Assembly: GCA_041601535.1 (NCBI GenBank)
Contig: JBFIHZ010000268.1
Coordinates: 1-6,019, forward strand
Origin: JBFIHZ01 sp041601535
GTDB taxonomy: Bacteria; Pseudomonadota; Gammaproteobacteria; Xanthomonadales; SZUA-36
Length of the DNA: 6,019 nucleotides
Direction: 5' to 3'
Below the pieces are notes generated by a model. That model ran no database searches. It saw nothing but the letters and a program-made list of their open reading frames with translations, and had not been told where the DNA came from. The first letter of the stretch is position 1. Every line of letters starts with the position of its first letter. Shown piece after piece: positions 1 through 6,019 of this stretch. Both the position numbers and the translations under genes were made by a program.

Positions 1-1546
1 GCTTGGCCAGGTTCAGGCCCGCTTCCTCGCCGTGTTTCTGTACCAGGATACTGGTCAGCTCATCACCCCAGGAGCGCACCGCGTCAACGATTTTTTGCTC
101 CAGCAAGGCCACATCAAACTGAACATCGGAACCCGGCTTGGGCCGGATAATTACCTGCAGGCGGGCCAGCATGGACTCGGAAATGTTTACCACGTAATCC
201 AGCCGGCGGCCTTTCAGCGCGCGCTTGAGGATGGACTGGATTTTTTCACGGTTTTCGGTGTTGAACCGTTCCCTGGGGATGTAGACCAGGCAGGAGTAAA
301 ACCGCCCGTAGCGTTCGCGGCGGATGAACAGGCGCACGCGGCGGCGCTCCTGCAGATTGAGCACACCCACCGCCAGCTCGGCCAGTTCATCGGTGCTGGC
401 CTGGAACATGTCATCGCGCGGCAGTGTTTCGAAAATGTGCATCATGGACTTCCACGCATGACTGCCCGGATGCAGCCCGACCTGGTCCAGTACCTGCTGC
501 GCCTTGCCGCGTATCAACGGTGTATCCAGTACGCTGAGACTGTATGCGCTGGATGTGAACAGACCGAGAAAACGCCGTTCACCAATGGTGCGGCCACGAC
601 TGTCAAAGGTCAGCACGCCGATGTAATCCAGATAACCCACGCGGTGGACGGTAGAGCGGGCATTGGTCTTGGTGATAATCAGCGGAATATCCTTGCTGTG
701 CTTGCGCGCCTCTTCGGCCACACTGGTCAAGGGCCGGCGCGTTACATCCCCTTCCGATTCGCGCAGGATTCCGAGACCAGACCCGGGTACCACCGCCAGG
801 TCATGGCCCTTGTCGCCCTTTACCACCTTGTAATCGCGCACACCCAGGAAAATAAAGTGATCATCGGTCAGCCAGGACATGAACTGCTGACATTCCTGCA
901 TCATGTCCGCGTCGGCCTTGGGTGCCCATTGCGGCATCAGTTCACGCGTTTCGGTTGCGACCTTGACCATCGCACGCCAATCAGCGACGGCAACATTGAC
1001 GTCTTCCAGCGCTTCCCGCAGGCGCTGCTCGATTTCTTCCAGAACGTCCGGCTGGGTCTGCCGGTTGATCTGGATCTGCACGACCGATTCGGCGATGGCC
1101 TTGTCATCGTCCCTGTTGGTGATAGCGGTCAGCCGGCCGTTCTTGTTGCGCCGCACGCGAATGACCGGATGCACGATCAGATGAACATCGAAATTCATTT
1201 CCGCCAGTGCCAGTGTGGCACTGTCCACCAGAAACGGTTTGTCGTCGTTTACCATTTCGATGATGGTGTGTTCACTTTCCCAACCGTGTTTGCGCCGGTT
1301 CGGGTTATACACCCGTATCAGGGTCTCACCAATGGCGCGGCGGGCAATGAACTTTAATTGAGAGGCGATAATGCTCGCCAGCACCTCGGGATTTTCACGG
1401 CTCATTTCTTCCAGTGGAACGCGGCGGAAATAAGCAGCCAGGTAACCCCGGGCCAGCTTGGTCTGGCGAAATCCCGGACGACTTTCCAGTGCCTGTCCGA
1501 TCTGTTCCAGCAAATCCAGCTTTTGTTGTTCTGGTAATGCGCTCAT
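1..1546 (-). CDS. gdhB: NAD-specific glutamate dehydrogenase, large (about 180 kDa) type, N-terminal part; runs off the left edge
   Basis: This is my own minus-strand translation: an open frame of 515 codons from ATG at 1546 down to base 2, with no stop before the window edge. The family catalyses NAD-dependent oxidative deamination of glutamate to 2-oxoglutarate and ammonia in the cytoplasm, and its proteins are usually about 1,600 residues, so roughly the first third is here. Visible family blocks are NDDKPFLVDSATLAL (100-114), DDHFIFLGVRDYKV (228-241), STVHRVGYLDYIGVLTFD (298-315), GERRFLGLFTSSAY (322-335) and RRRVRLFIRRERYGRFYSCL (401-420). These belong to the regulatory, ACT-like N-terminal region. 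The catalytic domain lies outside the window. The start is supported by a G-rich stretch (GCGGGGGC) about 8 bases upstream and by the next Met being only at codon 48. It begins 17 bases after the acyl-CoA dehydrogenase stop, so the two are probably co-transcribed. Family assignment is firm; the symbol follows Pseudomonas usage. Confidence 0.93.
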   Translation of the reverse strand, partial: MSALPEQQKLDLLEQIGQALESRPGFRQTKLARGYLAAYFRRVPLEEMSRENPEVLASIIASQLKFIARRAIGETLIRVYNPNRRKHGWESEHTIIEMVNDDKPFLVDSATLALAEMNFDVHLIVHPVIRVRRNKNGRLTAITNRDDDKAIAESVVQIQINRQTQPDVLEEIEQRLREALEDVNVAVADWRAMVKVATETRELMPQWAPKADADMMQECQQFMSWLTDDHFIFLGVRDYKVVKGDKGHDLAVVPGSGLGILRESEGDVTRRPLTSVAEEARKHSKDIPLIITKTNARSTVHRVGYLDYIGVLTFDSRGRTIGERRFLGLFTSSAYSLSVLDTPLIRGKAQQVLDQVGLHPGSHAWKSMMHIFETLPRDDMFQASTDELAELAVGVLNLQERRRVRLFIRRERYGRFYSCLVYIPRERFNTENREKIQSILKRALKGRRLDYVVNISESMLARLQVIIRPKPGSDVQFDVALLEQKIVDAVRSWGDELTSILVQKHGEEAGLNLAK

Positions 1547-1563
1547 GTGGTTTGCCCCCGCTG

Positions 1564-2727
1564 TTAGCGTAGACCGGTTTCCAGACGTCCAATCACCATG
1601 CGTTGAATCTCGCTGGTGCCCTCGTAAATCTCGGTGATCTTGGCATCACGGAAATAGCGCTCAATGGGCATTTCCTTGCTAAAGCCCATACCACCGTGAA
1701 TCTGTACCGCCTGGTGCGCCACCCACATGGCCGTTTCGGAGGCGAACAGCTTGGCCATACTGCCTTCCAGCGTGTAGCGGGCACCACTGCTCAGCGCTTG
1801 CTGTTTTGCCCAGGCGGCGCGCAAGGTCAGCAACAAAGAGGCATCAAGACGGCATTTCATGTCCGCGATCTTGGCTTGCAACATCTGGAACGAACCGATT
1901 TCCCGGCCGAACGCCTTGCGGTTGCGCACGTAGTCCAGACTGGCTTCATAAGCAGCACGGGCAATGCCCACCGATTGCGCGGCGATGCCAATACGGCCTG
2001 CATCCAGCACACCCATGGCAATGGAAAAACCCTTGCCTTCTTCACCCAGAAGATTTTCCGCCGGGCAGACATAGTCCTCAAATTCGATTTCACAAGTGGC
2101 CGAGGCACGAATGCCCAGCTTGGGTTCGGTCTTGCCACAGCTGAAACCCTTGACCTTGGTGTCGATCAAAAAGGCGGAAATACCTTTGGAGCCGGCCTGC
2201 GGATCGGTGACGGCAAACAGCACCACAAAATCGGCGACCGGACCGGAAGTGATCCAGGACTTTTTGCCGTTAATAACATAGTGACTGCCGTCGTCACTGC
2301 GCCGTGCACGGGTGCGCATATTGGCGGCGTCGGAACCCGACTGTGGCTCTGTCAGGGCATAAGCACCCACTTTTTCACCGCTGGCCACCGGCGTAAGAAA
2401 AGTCTGCTTCTGTGCCTCGGTGGCATTCTTGAGGATGCCGTGTGAGTAAAGCGAATTGTTCACCGACATGATGGTGCCGTGCGATGCATCAGCGGCACTG
2501 ATTTCAATCAAAGCCAGCACATAACTGATGGCGTCCATGCCAGCGCCACCGTACTCGGCCGGCACTTCGATACCCATCAGCCCCAGCTCGCCCATCTTGC
2601 GCACCGTTTCTACCGGAAATTTACCGCTGGCATCGTATTCCGCGGCAACAGGGGCGATTTCTTCCCGCGCAAAATCATGAGCGGCGGCCTGGATCATCAA
2701 CTGTTCTTCACTTAATTGGAACTGCAT
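1564..2727 (-). CDS. Acyl-CoA dehydrogenase, short-chain (butyryl-CoA dehydrogenase-like) type
   Basis: A complete 387-residue FAD flavoenzyme that would oxidise acyl-CoA to trans-2-enoyl-CoA and pass electrons to electron-transfer flavoprotein; the family is normally about 380-390 residues. Visible blocks are the N-terminal helical domain with LGLMGIEVPAEYGGAGMD (48-65), the first family signature AYALTEPQSGSDAAN (122-136), SWITSG (157-162), RKAFGREIGSFQ (270-281), and QIHGGMGF (342-349) continuing through ERYFRDAKITEIYEGTSEIQ (356-375). The Glu of IYEG (E369) sits where the catalytic base of short- and medium-chain enzymes lies. An in-frame TTG at 2766 would add 13 residues, but it lies inside the predicted -10 box, and MQFQLSEEQ is the typical family N-terminus, so ATG at 2727 is chosen. 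The ribosome site is weak (GTGAG, about 10 bases upstream). Substrate could be butyryl-CoA or a branched short acyl-CoA from amino acid breakdown; sequence alone does not decide. First gene of the minus-strand pair. Confidence 0.95.
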   Translation of the reverse strand: MQFQLSEEQLMIQAAAHDFAREEIAPVAAEYDASGKFPVETVRKMGELGLMGIEVPAEYGGAGMDAISYVLALIEISAADASHGTIMSVNNSLYSHGILKNATEAQKQTFLTPVASGEKVGAYALTEPQSGSDAANMRTRARRSDDGSHYVINGKKSWITSGPVADFVVLFAVTDPQAGSKGISAFLIDTKVKGFSCGKTEPKLGIRASATCEIEFEDYVCPAENLLGEEGKGFSIAMGVLDAGRIGIAAQSVGIARAAYEASLDYVRNRKAFGREIGSFQMLQAKIADMKCRLDASLLLTLRAAWAKQQALSSGARYTLEGSMAKLFASETAMWVAHQAVQIHGGMGFSKEMPIERYFRDAKITEIYEGTSEIQRMVIGRLETGLR

Positions 2728-2765
2728 GGCGCTTGATCTCACTTCTGGCAATGATAAAAGCGGCA

Positions 2766-2794
2766 ATTATAAGCCTTGTAACCCTCAAATACCT
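2766..2794 (-). promoter_or_regulatory. Predicted sigma-70 promoter for the acyl-CoA dehydrogenase / glutamate dehydrogenase pair
   Basis: On the minus strand a perfect TATAAT lies at 2771-2766. The -35 region at the usual 16-18 base spacing (around 2788-2795, reading AGGTAT or GGTATT) is a poor match to TTGACA, so this promoter may need an activator or be weak. Transcription would start near 2759, giving a leader of about 32 bases before ATG 2727. No convincing fatty-acid regulator operator (such as a PsrA-type GAAAC/GTTTC palindrome) is visible around it. Confidence 0.5.
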
Positions 2795-2848
2795 CCTCAG
2801 CCACCGCATACGGGACATTTGCCGGGGGTTTACTGACCTGACGTATGG

Positions 2849-2870
2849 TGCCGCCGGCAGCCGGACGGCA
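2849..2870. repeat. GC-rich hairpin in the divergent intergenic region
   Basis: TGCCGCCGG and CCGGACGGCA can pair across a CAG loop as a 9-bp stem with a single bulged A (2865). No run of T follows on either strand, so it is not an intrinsic terminator. It lies between the two predicted promoters, beyond the -35 of the left one. Role unknown; it could be a chance structure in GC-rich DNA. Confidence 0.3.
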
Positions 2871-2904
2871 GGCGTGCAAATGACGGCATTTCCGGGCATT
2901 GCAT

Positions 2905-2931
2905 GGTCGGGCGCTATTGACCTGCCCGACC
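2905..2931. repeat. Perfect 8-bp inverted repeat around a -35-like hexamer
   Basis: GGTCGGGC (2905-2912) and GCCCGACC (2924-2931) are perfect inverted copies separated by 11 bases. The spacer contains TTGACC (2917-2922), a 5/6 match to a -35 element for the rightward unit. No T-run follows, so a terminator is unlikely. It could be a binding site for a dimeric regulator or a DNA hairpin; the sequence does not say which protein, if any, binds. Confidence 0.45.
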
Positions 2932-2945
2932 GCAGTGGATAGGCT
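2917..2945 (+). promoter_or_regulatory. Possible promoter for the regulator-metH pair
   Basis: TTGACC at 2917-2922 matches the -35 consensus at five of six positions. At a 17-base spacing the -10 hexamer is TAGGCT (2940-2945), only 3/6. Transcription would start near 2952, inside the AT-rich inverted repeat at 2948-2977, which suits repression by a protein bound there. Better TATA-like hexamers just downstream (for example TATATA at 2946-2951) sit at the wrong spacing for this -35. The -10 assignment is therefore uncertain. Confidence 0.35.
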
Positions 2946-2947
2946 TA

Positions 2948-2977
2948 TATATCTTTAGATCAAGATACAGAGATATA
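2948..2977. promoter_or_regulatory. Candidate operator: AT-rich inverted repeat just upstream of the ArsR-type regulator
   Basis: TATATCT (2948-2954) and AGATATA (2971-2977) are perfect 7-bp inverted arms separated by 16 bases. A second, overlapping palindrome with 6-bp arms, TATCTT (2950-2955) and AAGATA (2962-2967), shares the left arm. The block ends 6 bases before the ATG at 2984 and is clearly more AT-rich than its surroundings. ArsR-family dimers typically bind imperfect AT-rich inverted repeats near their own promoters, so autoregulation plus control of metH is the natural reading. The right arm overlaps the weak ribosome site (AGAG, 2969-2972). The binding protein is inferred, not shown. 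Confidence 0.55.
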
Positions 2978-2983
2978 ACGGCC

Positions 2984-3925
2984 ATGAAGTCCGTACCGCT
3001 CGATCTCGAACAAGCATCCCATCACTGCCGGCTGCTGGCTGATCCTACCCGCCTGCGCCTCCTGCTGTTGCTGGAAAATGAAGAATTCAGCGTGGCCGAA
3101 CTGGCCGCCATTACCCAACTGGCGCAACCGCGCGTGTCCACCCATCTGGCGAAACTGAAAGACGCCAACCTGGTGGCCGACCGCCGTGAGGGTGTATTTG
3201 TCTATTACCGGCTGTCCACCAACCTGCAGGACAGTGGCCTGCAGGCCCTGTGGGATGTATTGCGCAACAGCAGCAGCGACCCCCTGGTGCAGCAGGACCT
3301 GGCCCGCGTGCCACAGGTGTTGACCAAGCGCAGCGGCAGCAGCTGGGCCGACAGCGTTGCCGGAGACATGGAGCGGCATTACTCGCCCGGCCGGACCTGG
3401 GAAGCCACCGCTCGTGGGCTGGCCCACCTGATCCGGCCAGGAAGAATGCTGGATATCGCTTCCGGCGATGGGGTACTGGCCGAATTACTGGCGCCGGTGG
3501 CGAGTGAAATCGTCTGCCTGGACCTGAGCAAAAAAGTGATTGCCGCCGGTAAGAAGCGGCTGGCCAACACCGCCAATGTGCGTTTTGAAACCGGCGACAT
3601 GCATGACCTGCCTTTTGCCGACGGGCGTTTTGATACCGTTTTGCTGATGCATGCGCTGACCTACACCCTGCAGCCTCAGCAGGTCATGAACGAAGCGGCC
3701 CGGGTGCTGGACAGCGGCGGCCGTCTGCTGGCCGTTACGCTGGCGCGGCACCGTCACAAGAAAGCAGTGGAGCCCTATAACCACGCCAATCTCGGTTTCA
3801 CCCCGGACAAACTCAACGACATCGCGGTCAGCGCCGGCCTGCAGGTGGAATCCTGTGCGGTGTCCGCGGTAGAAAAACGCACGCCCAATTTTTCCATTCT
3901 CACTCTGTATGCCACCAAGGCCTGA
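2984..3925 (+). CDS. ArsR-family winged-helix regulator fused to a SAM-dependent methyltransferase domain (SahR-like)
   Basis: A 313-residue two-domain protein. Residues about 8-95 form an ArsR/SmtB-type winged helix: LADPTRLRLLLLLE (18-31), helix-turn-helix SVAELAAITQLAQPRVSTHL (36-55), and the wing with REGVFVYYRL (68-77). Residues about 130-313 form a class I methyltransferase fold: YSPGRTWEA (133-141), motif I MLDIASGDG (155-163), the acidic residue after the second strand in CLDLS (D180), GDMHDLPFADGRFD (204-217) and a motif near EAARVLDSGGRLL (237-249). The ELCVCDL metal-binding box of arsenic sensors is absent (the region reads EEFSVAEL), so metal sensing is unlikely. Known pattern: fusions of this kind occur near methionine-cycle genes, and SahR-type ArsR proteins respond to S-adenosylhomocysteine. 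Inference: the methyltransferase fold acts as a SAM/SAH sensor and the protein represses metH and itself. Whether it retains enzyme activity is unknown. ATG 2984 is the first plausible start, with a weak AGAG site upstream. metH starts 3 bases after the stop. Confidence 0.9.
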   Translation: MKSVPLDLEQASHHCRLLADPTRLRLLLLLENEEFSVAELAAITQLAQPRVSTHLAKLKDANLVADRREGVFVYYRLSTNLQDSGLQALWDVLRNSSSDPLVQQDLARVPQVLTKRSGSSWADSVAGDMERHYSPGRTWEATARGLAHLIRPGRMLDIASGDGVLAELLAPVASEIVCLDLSKKVIAAGKKRLANTANVRFETGDMHDLPFADGRFDTVLLMHALTYTLQPQQVMNEAARVLDSGGRLLAVTLARHRHKKAVEPYNHANLGFTPDKLNDIAVSAGLQVESCAVSAVEKRTPNFSILTLYATKA

Positions 3926-3928
3926 CCC

Positions 3929-6019
3929 ATGACCGTGTTACCTTACGCCAAGCCGCAGCGCGTCGCCCTGCTGGAACAACTGATGCAACAGCGCGTGCTG
4001 GTCACCGATGGTGCCATGGGCACCATGATCCAGGCGCTGCAACTGGAAGAATCCGACTTCCGCGGCGAGGAATTTTCCGAACATGAGCACCTGCTGAAAG
4101 GCAATAACGACTTGCTCAGTCTGACCCGCCCGGAGATGATCCGGCAGATCCATCTAGATTTCCTGCGTGCCGGGGCCGATCTGGTGGAAACCAACACGTT
4201 CAATGCCACATCAATATCCCAGGCCGACTACGGCACCAGCCAGTGGGTGCGGGAAATCAACCGCAAAGGGGCCGAACTGGCCGCCGCAGCGGCAGCGCAG
4301 GTGCAACAGGAAACGCCTGACCGGCCACGATTCGTCATGGGCGCTTTGGGACCCACCAACCGCACTGCTTCGTTATCACCGGACGTAAACCGGCCGGAAT
4401 TCCGCAACACCAGCTTTGAGGAAATGCGGCTGGCTTACGCCGAGGCGGCGCTGGGCCTGTGCGAAGGCGGCTGCGACCTGCTGGTGGTGGAAACCGTATT
4501 CGATACGCTCAACTGCAAGGCCGCGCTGTTCGGCATTGGCGATGCGTTTGAGCAATTGGGCCACCGGTTGCCGGTGATGATATCGGGAACCATAGTCGAC
4601 GCCAGTGGACGCACCCTGTCCGGTCAGACCGTCGAGGCATTCTGGTATTCCATTGCCCACGCCCGTCCCTTTGCCGTGGGGTTGAACTGCGCACTGGGTG
4701 CGGAGGAAATCCGGCCGTGGATTCAAGCGCTGGCCCGGGTGGCCGAATGTCCCGTCATCCTGTACCCCAATGCCGGACTGCCCAATGAACTGGGCGAATA
4801 CGATGACAGCCCGGAACACATGTCGGCGGTGATTGGCACGTTTGCCCAAGATGGTTTGGTAAATATTGTTGGTGGCTGCTGCGGCACCACGCCAGAACAT
4901 ATCCGGGCAATCGCACGGGCGGTAGGCGAAGCCCCGCCCCGGCAGATTCCTGAGCTGCCGGTGCATTGCCGCCTGGCCGGGCTGGAGCCGCTGGTGATTA
5001 CCCCGGAAATGAACTTCATCAACGTGGGAGAGCGCACCAACGTGACGGGTTCAGCCGTGTTCCGCAAACTGATTGAAAACGATCAGTACGCCGAAGCGCT
5101 GGAGGTGGCACGCCAGCAGGTGGAAAACGGTGCCCAGATCATCGATGTAAACATGGACGAGGGCCTGCTGGACGGTCCCAAAGCGATGACCCGTTTCATA
5201 AACCTGATTGCCTCCGAACCCGACATCGCGCGCGTGCCGGTAATGATCGATTCATCCCGCTGGGATGTGATTGAAGCGGGCTTGCGCTGCCTGCAGGGTA
5301 AAGGCATCGTCAACTCAATCAGCATGAAAGAAGGCGAGGAACAGTTCATCCAGCAGGCGCGCCTGGTGCAGCGCTATGGTGCGGCGGTGATCGTCATGGC
5401 CTTCGATGAACAGGGCCAGGCCGACACGCTGGAACGGCGTATCAGCATCTGCAAACGGGCCTGGAAATTACTCACCGAAGAAGTCGGCTTCCCGCCCCAG
5501 GACATCATTTTCGATCCGAATATTTTCGCCGTGGCCACCGGTATCGCCGAGCATGCAACCTATGGCATCGACTTTATCGAAGCCACCCGCGCCATCAAGC
5601 AGGCCTGTCCCGGCGCGCTGATATCCGGCGGCGTCAGCAATGTTTCGTTTTCCTTCCGTGGCCAGAACCGTGTACGCGAAGCCATTCACTCGGTGTTCCT
5701 GTATCACGCCATCCGTGCCGGCATGGACATGGGCATCGTCAATGCCGGGCAACTGGAAGTGTACGACGAGATTGATCCGGAACTGCGCGACGCGGTTGAG
5801 GACGTGATTCTCAACCGCCGGGCTGACGCCGGTGACCGCCTGCTGGAGGTGGCACAAAAATTCCAGGGCAACACCGAACGCGACGCTGCCGAAGCTGAAA
5901 CCTGGCGCAGCCAGCCGGTACGCGAACGGCTGATGCACGCCCTGGTCAAGGGCATCAATACCTACGTCGAAGAAGACACCGAAGAGGCGCGCCAGCAGTC
6001 CAGCCGCGCACTGGATGTA
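3929..6019 (+). CDS. metH: Cobalamin-dependent methionine synthase, N-terminal 697 residues; runs off the right edge
   Basis: This is my own translation: open from ATG 3929 to the last base, with no stop. The enzyme transfers a methyl group from 5-methyltetrahydrofolate through cob(I)alamin to homocysteine, making methionine in the cytoplasm. The homocysteine domain (about 10-335) has TDGAMGTMIQ (26-35), ETNTFNATS (87-95) and the three zinc-binding cysteines C254 (GLNC) and C317-C318 (GGCCGTTP). The pterin domain (about 358-620) has NFINVGERTNVTGS (362-375), DVNMDEG (406-412), MIDSSRW (439-445), NSISMKEGE (462-470), FDPNIF (528-533) and SGGVSNVSFSFRG (566-578). The helical cobalamin cap begins near 630 (RRADAGDRLLEVAQKFQG). 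The cobalamin-binding and reactivation domains lie beyond the edge; E. coli MetH is about 1,227 residues. All catalytic residues expected in this part are present. AAGG at 3917-3920 is a good ribosome site 8 bases before the ATG, inside the end of the regulator gene, so translation is probably coupled. Confidence 0.97.
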   Translation, partial: MTVLPYAKPQRVALLEQLMQQRVLVTDGAMGTMIQALQLEESDFRGEEFSEHEHLLKGNNDLLSLTRPEMIRQIHLDFLRAGADLVETNTFNATSISQADYGTSQWVREINRKGAELAAAAAAQVQQETPDRPRFVMGALGPTNRTASLSPDVNRPEFRNTSFEEMRLAYAEAALGLCEGGCDLLVVETVFDTLNCKAALFGIGDAFEQLGHRLPVMISGTIVDASGRTLSGQTVEAFWYSIAHARPFAVGLNCALGAEEIRPWIQALARVAECPVILYPNAGLPNELGEYDDSPEHMSAVIGTFAQDGLVNIVGGCCGTTPEHIRAIARAVGEAPPRQIPELPVHCRLAGLEPLVITPEMNFINVGERTNVTGSAVFRKLIENDQYAEALEVARQQVENGAQIIDVNMDEGLLDGPKAMTRFINLIASEPDIARVPVMIDSSRWDVIEAGLRCLQGKGIVNSISMKEGEEQFIQQARLVQRYGAAVIVMAFDEQGQADTLERRISICKRAWKLLTEEVGFPPQDIIFDPNIFAVATGIAEHATYGIDFIEATRAIKQACPGALISGGVSNVSFSFRGQNRVREAIHSVFLYHAIRAGMDMGIVNAGQLEVYDEIDPELRDAVEDVILNRRADAGDRLLEVAQKFQGNTERDAAEAETWRSQPVRERLMHALVKGINTYVEEDTEEARQQSSRALDV

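Noticed and set aside
32..1357. 441-codon open frame on the plus strand
   Set aside because: It is antisense to the glutamate dehydrogenase frame, which matches conserved family blocks throughout. The plus-strand translation resembles no family I know and is typical of long antisense frames in GC-rich DNA.
1395..1592. 65-codon minus-strand frame across the acyl-CoA dehydrogenase / glutamate dehydrogenase junction
   Set aside because: It overlaps both real genes in another frame, and the glutamate dehydrogenase start at 1546 explains the region better.
1603..2445. 280-codon open frame on the plus strand
   Set aside because: It is antisense to the acyl-CoA dehydrogenase, whose signatures and catalytic Glu lie in the minus-strand frame. 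No family resemblance and no ribosome site of note.
2905..2931. Intrinsic terminator
   Set aside because: The stem is perfect, but the following bases (CGCAGTGG rightward, and the corresponding leftward flank) contain no T-run, and no gene ends nearby.
2733..2942. Small open frames in the divergent intergenic region (plus strand 2733-2942, minus strand 2708-2899)
   Set aside because: Low-complexity translations without family resemblance; they overlap predicted promoters and the start of the acyl-CoA dehydrogenase gene.
2820..2983. SAM, SAH or cobalamin riboswitch upstream of the regulator-metH pair
   Set aside because: I looked for the conserved SAH and cobalamin elements, including the B12 box GCCACTG. 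Only a partial CCACTGC occurs near 2932-2938, on the wrong strand. The likely leader is also only about 30 bases, too short for a riboswitch.
4376..4966. 196-codon minus-strand frame within metH (also 5468-5938 and 2960-3427 in similar positions)
   Set aside because: All are antisense to frames with clear family motifs and have no recognisable protein features of their own.

Overview
The window holds two divergent gene pairs separated by a 256-base control region (2728-2983). Moderately high GC, long antisense open frames and the families present (the large NAD-dependent glutamate dehydrogenase, a short-chain-type acyl-CoA dehydrogenase, an ArsR-methyltransferase fusion regulator, cobalamin-dependent MetH) point to a proteobacterium, most likely a gammaproteobacterium. 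That placement is an inference; no rRNA or species marker is present.

Left half, minus strand: a complete acyl-CoA dehydrogenase gene (2727 down to 1564) is followed after 17 bases by the start of a very large NAD-specific glutamate dehydrogenase. Only its first 515 codons are inside the window; it runs off the left edge. The pair looks like one transcription unit for carbon and amino acid catabolism, with a perfect TATAAT -10 box placed to serve it.

Right half, plus strand: a gene for a winged-helix ArsR-type regulator fused to a SAM-dependent methyltransferase domain (2984-3925) is followed after 3 bases by metH, cobalamin-dependent methionine synthase. metH runs off the right edge with 697 codons visible: the homocysteine domain, the pterin domain and the start of the cobalamin cap. 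The regulator most plausibly senses S-adenosylhomocysteine or S-adenosylmethionine and controls metH and itself, as in SahR-type control of the methyl cycle. An AT-rich inverted repeat directly upstream of the regulator start is a good operator candidate, and a second, GC-rich inverted repeat encloses a -35-like hexamer.

The window looks like an ordinary chromosomal metabolic region. I see no mobile element, CRISPR array, RNA gene or sign of horizontal transfer. The most interesting item is the regulator-metH couple with its control region.
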